A DNA stretch of 64,000 nucleotides from Pyricularia pennisetigena (taxonomy: Eukaryota > Ascomycota > Sordariomycetes > Magnaporthales > Pyriculariaceae), in NCBI RefSeq assembly GCF_004337985.1, contig NC_043740.1, positions 1,531,200 to 1,595,199 on the forward strand, read 5' to 3'. A program made the translations under genes and the position numbers. Positions within the stretch are counted from its first letter, which is position 1, and every line of letters begins with the position of its first letter. This document shows, piece by piece, positions 47,523 through 57,339 of this stretch. A model generated the notes under the pieces. The model was not told the origin of the DNA, ran no database searches, and saw nothing but the letters and a program-made list of their open reading frames with translations.

Positions 47523-48579
47523 CTATACAGACAGATTTGCCCTCTTTTGCTCCATCATTTTCCTATACGAGGTCACCACGTTGTTCCTGACTTCCTGAAG
47601 CTCCTCTCTCCGTCTCAAACTTCCAGCGGCTTTGGGTATGCCGTCAACCTCGACAGCTGCGCCCCTCACCGTCAGTTTTTTGCCTGTGAGCTTCTTCAAT
47701 TCCGGAGGCGCCTTCGCGACATCGTTCAGTCCAATCTTCGCCTCTCCCCGCTTCTTTTTCAACTCCTCCCAGGGGTCGTCCTCCTTCACAGCTGCTTCTC
47801 CAAGCAACCGAGCTCTTTTGCCCTTCTTCTTCTTCTTCTTTCCAGATGCGCCCGCAGCCTCGCCGTCATCGTCTCCATCCCACTTTATGCCAGCCTCTTC
47901 CTCCTCAAAGGCCTTCTCCTCGGCTAGTTCAGCCGCTTCTTCCCGCTTCTCCTGTATCTTCCGCTCCTCTTCCCTCCACTGATCGTACAGTTTGTGCATC
48001 TTGCGCTCTTTCCTTGTCCTCCAAACTTTGAGGCCCAGCGGATCCTTGCCGTTCTTGATGCCCTTGTTGGCCAAGCCGCTTACGGGAAGTGCAGCGTCCA
48101 CCCGGGCCGCAAAGTCGGACATCCTCTCGCCAGGCTTGATCTTGGGAATCTCCACCGGCTCGTTCTGTGTTTGGGTTTCAGCTGCTGCAGCTACTTCGGC
48201 GGCGTTGTTCTTCTTCTTCTTCTTCTTCTTTGACGGCGCCGGGTTTCCATCGTCTAGGCCCGAACGCAACTTCTGGCCCCCGGCAAATGCCATCAACCTC
48301 TTGAAAGCCCTCGGCGCATCGTCACCATTCGCGTCACGACCCCGCTTTCGCTTCGTGCTCTTGACGGGATGTGCTGTGGAGGTTTTGCTAACAGCCTGCT
48401 TCGCCGCCGTCGCCGCTTTCTTTGGGGCGACTACCGGGAGTGGCTTTGCTATCACGGTCGGAGGGAGGTTAAAGCTGGTGTGCAGTCGGATGGTCAGCTT
48501 GCTGTCGGGTAGAGAACAAAGCTTAAAATATGACTTACTCGGATTCATCCCTCTCCCTTCTTTTGTGTTTGTGAGGCAT
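47523..48579 (-). CDS. Basic, lysine-rich nuclear/nucleolar-like protein of unknown function
   Basis: Two exons, 48,579-48,539 and 48,474-47,523, give 330 aa. The intron is 64 nt (GTAAGT...GCTGACC...CACCAG); a nearer CAG would leave only 37 nt and is unlikely. The N-terminus MPHKHKRRERDESDFNLPPTVIAKPLPV looks like a conserved fungal family start. There follow AFKRLMAF, a K-rich stretch, MSDFAARVDAALP, RTRKERKMHKLYDQW, a Glu-rich coiled coil, a second lysine block and a C-terminal helix. Such composition is common in ribosome-biogenesis factors, perhaps CCDC137-like, but I cannot name it with confidence. It shares a 365-base divergent promoter region with tyrosyl-tRNA synthetase. Confidence 0.8.
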
Positions 48580-48944
48580 TTTAATTTGGAAGATTCGGTA
48601 CAGTTATAAACGATAAAAATATATCTTAGGTTTAGGAAGACAATAGCTTGAAGCGGAGTTCAATTGCGATACGGAGTGCCTAGGGAAAATTCCCAGCGGC
48701 GGCCCCACTGAAACTTTTTTTGGCACTCTTTCAATTGCCTTTGGGTAGACACCGCCTTCCAGTCGCGTTGGCTGCGCGTCACTGCGATCAATTCTGCCAT
48801 GAATTTGAGTCACCCCTCCCAAGCAAAAGGGGACCCCGCAATATCAGAGTCACCAGCGACAAGTCGCAAAGTTGTTCCAAGCAAGCCAGTTGCACTGCAT
48901 CTCTTCGAACTTCCATTTTGCAGGCATTGACTGAAACTTCAGCC
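48580..48944. promoter_or_regulatory. Divergent promoter region
   Basis: 365 bases separate the starts of the basic protein gene (-) and tyrosyl-tRNA synthetase (+). The frame upstream of the synthetase ATG stays open back to 48,720 without an in-frame ATG, so I see no mitochondrial-targeting extension starting at AUG. Confidence 0.6.
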
Positions 48945-50491
48945 ATGGCGTCACTTAGCAAAGAGGAGAGGCTTGCCCTCATCAAAGAGAACTTGGAAGA
49001 GTATCTCAACATTGAGATTATCGAGGATATCTTGGCTCAAGGTCGAGACCCAAAGATTTACTGGGGTGAGCTTCCTTTCAAGAGACTTATTCGATGACCA
49101 AAACCACGGACCCTTTATGATTGACCATGCGTTTCTCCAGGAACCGCCACAACCGGTCGTCCACACATTGGGTATTTTGTACCGGCTTTGAAGATTGCCC
49201 AGTTCCTCGCAGCAGGATGCGAATTGACGATCCTCCTTGCCGACATTCATGGCTTTCTCGACAACCTCAAGGCTCCGATTGAGATCGTTCAGTACCGAGC
49301 TCAGTACTACCAGCATGTCATCAAGGCCATCCTCAAGGCTGTGGGCGTGCCGACTGAAAAGCTGCGCTTCATCCTCGGCAGCGAGTTTCAGAAGGGGCCC
49401 GACTACATCATGGACATCTACAAGTTGACATCTCTGACGTCGGAGCACGATGCCCGGAAGGCCGGTGCTGAGGTAGTCAAGCAGACGGACAATGCACCGC
49501 TGAGCGGACTGCTTTACCCCTTGCTACAGGCTCTGGATGAAGAGTACCTTGGCTGCGATGCGCAGTTCGGTGGTACTGACCAGCGCAAGATTTTTACCCT
49601 GGCCAAGGACGTCTTGCCCAAGATTGGCTACAAACAAAGAGCACATCTAATGAATCCCATGATTCCAGGCTTGGTATGATGGAACCCAATTCTTGACAAT
49701 GGACCTTGAGGGCGAATCCGGGACACGACTTGTTACTGACAAAGTCCATCGAAACAGCAAGGCGCCAAGATGAGCTCCAGCGAGCCTGGTATGTTGCATT
49801 TCTTTTGTATTTGAAGAAAACAGGAGTCAACGGTCAAGAAACTGTACTAACAACATCTTCAGACAGCAAAATCGATCTCCTCGACAGCGCCGAGGCTGTG
49901 GCGAAGAAGCTGCGCAAAGCCGAGGCGGTGCCAAAGGTGCCGGATGGTAATGGCATAATAGCATTTATCGAATATGTTTTGTAAGTCGCAAAGCTATTAA
50001 ATTCTGCACTGAATGAGAGGTGAGGATAATGAAGGCTAACGTCATCGTGAAGACTCCCTGCCTCCAAGCTCAAGTCAGGGCAGCAAGAATTCCGCGTTGA
50101 GCGTGAGCGCGACGGTCTAGAACCTCTTGTGTACAACGACATTGCACAACTCCGAGAAGATTACAAGAATGATGTGGTATGTCAGGTTTTCTTGCATATG
50201 ATGGACAGGATGCTGGTGGAGATTGGGGCTGACATTCACTCTCCACAACAGCTCACCCCGCAGCTGCTGAAGCCGGCAACTACCAAGGCGCTCCTTGAAC
50301 TCTTGACACCCATACAGGCTGAATTCGAGGCCTCTAAAGAGTGGCAGGAAGTTACCGAGAAAGCTTACCCGCCAGAGGAGAAGAAGAAGAAGGAGAAGAA
50401 GATCAAAAACAAGGGCACGCGACACCCTGGCGCTGCAGTGAATCCTCCTGCGGACGCCTTGCCGGAACGACCCAAAGAAACAACGGCATGA
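48945..50491 (+). CDS. TYS1: Cytosolic tyrosyl-tRNA synthetase
   Basis: This class I synthetase charges tRNA-Tyr in the cytosol. Six exons: 48,945-49,065; 49,141-49,673; 49,758-49,788; 49,863-49,980; 50,053-50,176; 50,252-50,491, giving 388 aa, usual for fungal cytosolic enzymes. The HIGH-type signature is PHIGYF (His 49), the KMSKS-type signature is KMSSS (222-226), and QFGGTDQRK contributes to substrate binding. The third exon is only 31 nt and carries [10 protein letters not shown]. Intron 4 uses an AAG acceptor after a GCTAAC branch point. The C-terminus is a lysine-rich tail ([14 protein letters not shown]), probably for tRNA binding. AATAAA lies about 70 bases after the stop (50,561-50,566). 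An EMAP-II-type C-terminal domain, as in the human enzyme, is absent. Confidence 0.95.
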
Positions 50492-52650
50492 AGGATGGTA
50501 TGACGAAGAAAAAAGAGAAGAAAAAAAAAAGAGAAGCAAAAGATAAATTATCCACAGTATAATAAAGTTGTAAAGCAAGCGGGTTCTATACATCCATCTG
50601 GCCGATTTTGTTGGCTGTTTGCATTTGAGCTGAACTTTCTAGCCCTCCGCATGCACCCGATGCATCTTTATTCGTCGTGCGCCTCTAAACAAACCCCACT
50701 ATTAATAAAGACGAAAAGAGTAAGACTCGTCAAAGAGTCAATGCGAAGGTGTGATGGGGGTCCTTTCTTTTCGCAATCTCGATCTACAAATCAATTCATC
50801 GCACATGGATGGCTTGGCCATCTACTGGACTCACAAGACGCTTGCACCCCGAAAGGACGCATGATAAACACCTGCCAAATTTGACATGACCTGGAAAATG
50901 CTATCATGTTCCAAGATTGGCACCCCAGAAGGCTCAAGCGAGCCAATCAATAACCGATATTCCCCCCCTCCCCCCAACCGCGCAAGGTGCCATATTGGCG
51001 GTACGGTGGAAGCATGTTGGAGAGCTGGAAAGCTATTGGTCCCCGACTTCGGGCGAGCTTGATGTGGGATGGCTTGGATAGAGAAAGATTTCCAAGCAGG
51101 ACTTGATGAATCTGGAGTCGGCTTGGCGAACGTACGGCGTACAAGGCTTTTCTCGGATTGCAAACCATCATTTCAAGTGGAAGGATCTAGTCTAGTGCTG
51201 AAGATGCATGGGATTATCTACCTACCCCTTGGCGGCTGGCAATCAACGGACTGCTCAGTAAATTGTAGCAGTACGCGTGATGGGGTTCTAGACCCGAATG
51301 CTTCTTTGTGGGCTGGCTGTGCCACCTATACAACCGCTGGGGAAAATTTGCCGCTGGTCAAGCTTGTCAAGCTTTCGGTCAGCACCAGCCAAGCGAAACC
51401 GCAATGGGCCGGTCCAGACTTTGGACGCTGGACCCCTGGCAAGCTATGCAGATGTTCAATGTAGGGCCGCTTCAGGATTTGCCATTTCTGGCAGAGGTTT
51501 GCAAGGGGGTGGTTGCTGTTGGTCCTCGCGATGAGCCGGCTGGGCCTTGCTGGGCACCTGGCCGGGCTGGCCCTGGCCTGTTTTTTTTTTCTGGTTTTTC
51601 TACCTGCATAGGCCACGGGGTCCTCGCTTGGAACCAGGCCTTTCCTTGCGCTCCATGCTCCGTTTCCCACCCAAATCACCCCCTCCCGTGGCGCACTCGG
51701 AGCTGTAATTGTTTTTCTCCTCGGACACTGCCAGGATGTGAGCATTTATGAAAGAGAGAGAGAAAAAAAAAATGTTACCTCTTTGTTACTATTTTCAGTA
51801 GGCCCACTGCCCGATTGGTGGGGAAGAGCAAGGAAGGGCTGGACTTTTCCCTGTGGCCTTGTGCATGGTGCGCAAGGTGGTGTGGAAATGCGTTGCCCTG
51901 GATCATTGTGAGTTGATTGCTTTGTTCGACTTTTGTCCTTCCGCTTGTTTATTTGGCTCTTTATTCTCGTGCATGTGACTTTTTCCTGGTTTCTCCTGGC
52001 ATTGCTCCTTTTTTTTTCAGGAAAAGAAAACAAAAAACAGTGCTGCCATCTGCCTTACCGTCCGTTCGCCCGTTGTTTCAAGATCATCACAACAGACGAG
52101 ACATCAGGGTGGTATATTTTCGCCCCAAAACAATTCAAACAAGGACCATCCCAAAAAGGCCCGCTCACGATTCAATTCAGATTCGGATGCAGCAAGGAGC
52201 TTCCGAGCTTTCGTATTTGGTAGGTTAACCTACCTACTCGCCTGAACTCGATACCTTGTGAGCCCCAGCTCCAGTTCTATCTAGACTCAAACTTGGTCCC
52301 CGCTGGGTTGGCACGACTAGCGCAGAGTGGTTCCTTTCCCCCAGTCTTGGTTTCCCCTGGGACCACGCATTAACGATCATCTATACCCGAACTAGGTGCA
52401 AGCTCGGGTGTATTTCCGCCACGGCTTCCGATTCCCAGGGCACTTTGATCTTGCATTATTTGCTACCATTGCCCGCCTCATTTCTCTCGCGCGTCTTGTT
52501 TTTTTTTTTTTTTCTTTTTTTTTTTTCCTAAGCAATACCGTGCATTTACTCTACTACGTTTGAATCGAGCATTCTTTGGTTTTTTTCCGCGACATTATGT
52601 ACTGTTGAATACGGCGGATTACATATTCGTTTTGTGTTCATCTCTCCACC
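50492..52650. other. Intergenic region upstream of AIM6
   Basis: About 2.16 kb without a supported gene. It includes a 16-base palindrome at 52,219-52,234 and T15 and T12 runs at 52,499-52,526 just before the AIM6 leader. Frames of 95-147 codons near 51,070-51,750 on both strands have no motif or codon bias. Confidence 0.6.
52219..52234. repeat. 16-base perfect palindrome, TAGGTA/TACCTA family
   Basis: GGTAGGTTAACCTACC equals its own reverse complement. It lies about 420 bases upstream of the AIM6 start. Confidence 0.9.
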
Positions 52651-54147
52651 ATGGGTGTCCCCGACCAAAACGTCGCCAGCCCAATGGCGGAAAAGACCGA
52701 AAAGTCTCCTGTTGTGGTCGCTGTACATGCCAGCGACCCTGACGATACGTCAAAACCCCCATTTACCGATTTCAAGTCATCCCACCCATTCTTCAAGCTT
52801 CCCCCCTCTCAGCTCGCAACGCCAAACGAGTGCGAAGGTCTGCGCTCCGGCACCCTGTCGGGGCTATCGTCGCCGACTGGTCTGCTCGGCTTCTCTCCCA
52901 CAAGGCACATCCAGAGCAGCTGGAGGATAAGAGGACAAAAACCCAAGCCGCTAGAGGAGGACCCACTAATAAGGAGTGAATACTTTGACGACCAAAGGTC
53001 CGATACGCTATGGGTTGAGGAGGAGGTGACCATCTCGGATGCGCCACGGCGGCGAAAGGCTCGCAAGTGGGCTATATGCGGAACGGTTTGCGGCATCACA
53101 TTACTGTAAGTTTGGGTTGCTGCTTTATGCACTCTGTTCGTTGCGTTCCGCCGCTAAAACGACCTATTTACTGCACCGTTCTGCAGGAGCGTTTTGCTGG
53201 TTATCAACGGTCTGCTATTCTTCTCACGACGGGTATGGGATCACGAAGATGACCCAGATGCGATATTCGCCGACTGGGGAAGGGTGGGGAGCGGCACTGA
53301 AGGGCGAGCTTGGTACCCGACCGATTTCCTGCGCGATGTGCAGCCCATCTCATGCCACTCGCACAACGACTACTGGCGCAAGGTGCCTCTCTTCTCGGCT
53401 CTGCATGCGGGCTGCACCGGAGTCGAGGCCGACGTGTGGCTTTTCCCGGACCGCGGCAGCGATCTGTTCGTCGGGCACGACACGGCCGCCCTGCAGCCCA
53501 ACCGAACGTTCAGGTCGCTTTACGTTGACCCGATAGTCAAGATCCTGGAGCACCAGAACCCATCGCACCAGTTCTACAATGACTCGCGCCGTGGCGTGTT
53601 CGACGTGGACCCTTCTCAGACACTGACGCTGCTGGTGGATGTCAAGACGGGCGGGGCTGATACGTGGAAGGAGGTCGTGAAGCAGCTCGAGCCGCTTCGG
53701 GTCAGGGGGTGGTTGAGCGAGTTCAAGGACGGCAAGGTCTCCTACGGGCCGGTGACGGTGGTGGGGACGGGCAACACGCCATTCGATCTTGTGACGGCCA
53801 ACGCGACGCAGCGGGACTATTTCTACGACGCGCCTCTGGACCGGCTCGAGGACGGCAAGTACGACACGACCAACTCGTACTACGCCAGCGTGCCGTTTAA
53901 GCAGTCGATCGGCAACGTGTGGTTCGGCGGGTTGAGCGACTCGCAGGTGCGCAAGATTCGGGAGCAGGTCAAGTCGGCGCACGACAGGGGGCTCAAGGTT
54001 AGGTATTGGGACATTCCGGCGTGGCCGATCCACGTCAGGAACAGCATCTGGGACAGCCTGGTCAAGGAGAGTGTTGACATGCTCAATGTGGATGACCTCA
54101 GGGCGGCGACGAGGAGGGATTGGACCAAGCTAATGTGGCTATTTTGA
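52651..54147 (+). CDS. AIM6: AIM6-family PLC-like phosphodiesterase, membrane-anchored
   Basis: Two exons, 52,651-53,105 and 53,187-54,147, with an 81-nt intron (GTAAGT...CTGCAG), give 471 aa. An N-terminal polar region (1-138) precedes one membrane span (about 140-165) and then a lumenal or extracellular PLC-like phosphodiesterase barrel. Catalytic-type residues are visible in CHSHND (209-213), VEADVWLF (231-238) and FVGHD (246-250), plus LLVDVKTGG. The fold resembles GDPD/PI-PLC barrels with the His-Asn-Asp, Glu-Asp and His-Asp sets. In yeast, AIM6 is named only from a mitochondrial inheritance screen; substrate and reaction are unknown. It stands alone between long intergenic regions. Family assignment is good; function is inference. 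Confidence 0.88.
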
Positions 54148-55259
54148 ATGTAGCTTTTTTTCTTCTTTGTTAATGATGCGGCGTTTTAGGGATTCTCTTT
54201 TTTTATGGGGAATTTGACGAGTTAGACTTAGAATTTAATCAAGTAAAAAAAAATAAAAATAAAAAAAAGGCCATGATTCACATCGACTGCGCAAGATTTG
54301 CGGTGATGTTTAAGCAACAGAGCGTTTCTTTTGTATTTCCCCGATCGGTTATAAGGTTTTAAGATAATGCGCGACATTGGCGATGAATGGCAGGCAAAGA
54401 TGGGGGGTTTTGATGATGTACATGGATTAACAGTGGACAGTGCCGGTCTTATACATCTCTTGGCTTGATCTTGGCTTTTTTGCTGGGCTTATAATATGTT
54501 TGGCGAGGCGGGGGATTGGTGGATGTACTGTACTGTAAGCAGGTGGGGGTGACGTTGGCGTATCAAACCTAGGCGCCGTCCAAGTCAGAGTTGCAAGCCG
54601 ATCCAGCCGAAGATCCCGTTGGAGACTTCTTTGTACCAAGTCCACCCACATTCGCTTCTGCCCCTGAGTTTTCTTGTCGGTTGCCATCTCCGCTGATAAG
54701 GAACAATAGTCTTTGTATCGGAGTCCGAATGACCGCCGTTTGGAGATGGAATTACGTTAGAAGGTTGAGTCAATGATATCCATTTACAAGTGACTACCTC
54801 TCCACGAGTTTCTCGCCTTTGCAATCTCCATACTTGACCGGTTTGGAACATAGATCCGTACTAACTTAGGTATACCGAAACCCCGACATTACTCCGTCTT
54901 TCAAGTTGATGATACAGATGGTTTGGATACCTACATAATTACCACGTAACTAACATCTCAAAGCGGGGTATGCGATTTGCTAGTGCTAACATGGAATCGT
55001 GTGACTGCACGATGATGCAGTGGATGGAGGACGTTGAGCCGATGTCGATTTATAGTTGGTTCGTGTCATTGTTGCCGTCTCTTTTTCCAAATTTTCTCAA
55101 AAGTCTATTCGAATTACCATATCTTTAAGTGAAATTTGCCATAGAGGAGCAGAAAATACCATACGTTTCGCAAATAAAAGAATACTTACCTGACAGCGCT
55201 TGTCTGTGGTCACATTTATAATCACTTTGTTTCGGATTTCTCTTTTATTTTCAGTCACA
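54148..55259. other. Intergenic region between AIM6 and cyanase
   Basis: About 1.1 kb of A/T-rich sequence with an A/T run at 54,245-54,268. The first part should hold the AIM6 3' untranslated region, the last 150 bases the cyanase promoter and leader. No gene is seen. Confidence 0.65.
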
Positions 55260-56013
55260 ATGGCCGACACGAGGCTTGCCTCCCTGGATGTAAGTCACCC
55301 AGACACTTTCAGCTTCGGCGGAAAAAAAGAAAGAAAGAAAAAAAATAACTAATCCAAGGCACCAAGGACTCAATGGCGAGCCGGCTACCGGTGCACTCGC
55401 AGACGCTGTTCGACGCCAAGACGGCCAAGAAGCTCACCTTTGAGGCCATTGCCTCCAAGCTCGGCAGGAGCGAGGTGGCCGTGGCCGGCATGTTCTATGG
55501 ACAGGTGCAGGCTTCGGAAGAGGACGTCGAGGCTCTCTCGGAGCTTCTGGGTGTGCCCAAGGAGTCGCTGTCCAAGATGACCAACTTCCCGGACCGGGGT
55601 CGATCGGGCCCAATGCCGCCGGTCGAGCCGCTCATCTACCGGCTGTACGAGGTTGTGCAAAACTATGGCTACTCATTCAAGGCTGTGATGAACGAGAAAT
55701 TTGGAGATGGCATCATGAGCGCAATCTGCTTCCAGACAAATGTCGAGAAGGAGGTGGACGAGCAGGGTGCGACTTGGGCTGTCATCACCCTCAGGGGGAA
55801 ATGGTAAGTTTTTTTTCTCTCCCTCTCTTTATTGTTTTGAAAATACCAAAAGCCTACTGTCGTGTTACCCATCTCCCTCGTCATCCTGCTGCGTGTGTTG
55901 GGGGCCATCCAAAAGTACGCAAGTGGATGCCGCTGTTGGTGGCAACGGGAACAGATATTTATGCTAACTCTGTATTGCTTCATGTGTGCAGGCTTCCCTT
56001 TACTCGCTTCTAA
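55260..56013 (+). CDS. cyn1: Cyanate hydratase (cyanase)
   Basis: Catalyses bicarbonate-dependent breakdown of cyanate to ammonia and CO2, detoxifying cyanate and supplying nitrogen. Three exons, 55,260-55,289, 55,367-55,803 and 55,992-56,013, give 162 aa, standard for the family. Exon 1 codes [10 protein letters not shown]; the acceptor must be the AAG ending at 55,366, because the AAG nine bases earlier would break the frame. The final exon adds LPFTRF after a 188-nt intron. The N-terminal half is the helix-turn-helix-like domain ([20 protein letters not shown]) and the C-terminal half is the catalytic dimer fold. Catalytic residues by family spacing are Arg 102, Glu 105 and Ser 128, in IYRLYE and GDGIMSAI. 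The protein usually assembles as a decamer. Confidence 0.95.
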
Positions 56014-56991
56014 TGTTGTGGCCGTTTCTGGTTGAAATGAGATTCCCGAACATTGTGGGCGTGGTTGCTATCGATGATATAATCGTGGAACAGAAAGCAC
56101 AATACCAGGTCGGCCCCTTCCAGGTTTGGACATAGAACCTGCCTGTTGCGTCGGAAACCGGTCTGCTTTTTGCCAGCAACGCAAATGAGACTTTACCTCT
56201 TTTTTCTTTTCAATTCATCAACTTTAGGCACCTTCGACCTTTCTTGAATGATTCTTTTGCTGAATTCGTCTTTTCTTTGCTCACTTTTACTACGTAGAGG
56301 AATGCTTTGGGTGGCGTGGAACAATACCAAGGAATATTAGGGGGGCGAAAAGAACAATACTAAGCTCCTTGGGCACCGCACCTCGATTCGGCACTCAAAA
56401 AAGTCATCAAAGACAAAAACAGACGTAGGCTAGGTACCTCTGTAACTGGCCAAGGTTAATCCGTTGAAACGGTCTGTACGGTTAGCTCCCGGCTGCATGT
56501 GAACCCATTTCCCGGGAAGGAAATTTGTATGTTCATGTCCTCGATTTCGAAGCCATGCCACCTCTTCATACGTGCCTTGAAAACAACAAATAGCGGCAAT
56601 ACAGACACTTTGTTCTGAAAACAAGACTGCCATCAAAGGAGCTTCCTTAAAGCGGCGTAGACAATACCAACATTGCACAATATCAAGAACTACACCTCGA
56701 GGCAATATTTTACGCTGACCAGAACCTTGCTTTGTGCCACTGTGACAAAACTCCTGCTTCTGGTGATGATCCGAGATGTGATATCGTCTCGGAGTTTACG
56801 GACTCTTTGCAGTTGAGCTATTGTCGTAGACGGTACCTATCGCCACTGACATCCTCATGGTAAAAGCTGAGAAACACCAGTCGAAGCTGTGTACCACTCG
56901 ATAATACGAATCCGTCAAGGCCCCTGGTCTGAACTGCTCACAATGTATCAACGACCCTCTATTACCCTGGCTCAAGTATGATGCATGCGAT

Positions 56992-57115
56992 CAAAGATGG
57001 TTACTGAAAGGGAAAGCTTTGGCAAAAACAGTCTTGGGTATGGCTTTCTTCGCCAAAGAAGTGCCCTCCGCGTTGTCGTCTTCCAAGTATAAAGTCTCCA
57101 CAAAGTTCTCCTTTG
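56992..57115. promoter_or_regulatory. Cluster of five CAAAG/CTTTG words (possible HMG-box sites)
   Basis: CAAAG or CTTTG occurs at 56,992, 57,017, 57,054, 57,101 and 57,111, five times in 124 bases where about 0.24 would be expected by chance. These are core sites for sequence-specific HMG-box proteins such as fungal mating-type regulators. Two of them lie between the TATA box and the start codon. Binding is inferred only. Confidence 0.4.
57088..57093 (+). promoter_or_regulatory. TATA box of the pheromone gene
   Basis: TATAAA in the context AAGTATAAAGTC, 141 bases before the ATG. This fits a strong, regulated fungal promoter with a leader of roughly 100 bases. Confidence 0.6.
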
Positions 57116-57233
57116 ATCACTCCAGAATCTTCTTTTCTCCTCACCCACAACTACAACTTCATTTTCTAACAGCTACATTACAATATTCAAGGCTTTTCAA
57201 GTCAACCGCCTCAACCAACCCCCAACAATCAAA

Positions 57234-57314
57234 ATGTCTCCCTCTACCAAGAACATTCCCGCTCCCGTTGCTGGCGCCAATGCCGGCCCTATCCACTACT
57301 GTGTCATCATGTAA
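57234..57314 (+). CDS. MF2-1: Lipopeptide mating pheromone precursor (a-factor type, CaaX)
   Basis: A 26-codon frame starting MSPSTKNIPAPV and ending GPIHYCVIM. The last four residues, CVIM, form a CaaX box; a C-terminal methionine favours farnesylation. Short precursors with a polar N-terminus and a Cys-aliphatic-aliphatic-Met end are typical of the a-factor-like pheromones of filamentous ascomycetes, which are farnesylated, trimmed, carboxyl-methylated and exported by an ABC transporter, and sensed by an STE3-type receptor. From memory it strongly resembles the MF2-1 gene of Magnaporthe grisea. The leader is CT/CA-rich and the start context is ATCAAAATGTC. A TATA box and HMG-type words lie upstream, and a hairpin begins right after the stop. 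It is below usual annotation length limits. The exact mature peptide boundary cannot be seen. Confidence 0.88.
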   Translation: MSPSTKNIPAPVAGANAGPIHYCVIM

Positions 57315-57339
57315 AGTGGCTTCCTCCTCAGGAGCCACT
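57315..57339 (+). other. Hairpin immediately after the pheromone stop codon
   Basis: AGTGGCTTCC pairs with GGAGCCACT: seven Watson-Crick pairs, a G-U pair and one more G-C, with a seven-base loop. It starts at the first base after TAA. It could influence mRNA stability or localisation; no function is known. Confidence 0.5.

Larger units (their letters stand above)
56014..57233 (+). promoter_or_regulatory. Upstream region of the lipopeptide pheromone gene
   Basis: About 1.2 kb between cyanase and the pheromone start codon. Its last 250 bases hold a cluster of HMG-box core words, a TATA box and a CT/CA-rich leader. No protein gene is supported in the rest. Confidence 0.6.

Noticed and set aside
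48502..48538. 37-nt intron for the basic protein gene ending at the first CAG
   Set aside because: Too short for a fungal intron and without a usable branch point. The 64-nt version with GCTGACC keeps the same frame and is preferred.
48720..48944. In-frame N-terminal extension of tyrosyl-tRNA synthetase (mitochondrial form)
   Set aside because: The frame is open but contains no ATG. A non-AUG start is possible but nothing in the sequence supports it.
51308..51751. 147-codon + strand frame upstream of AIM6
   Set aside because: No domain, no leader signals and overlapping open frames on both strands; treated as chance.
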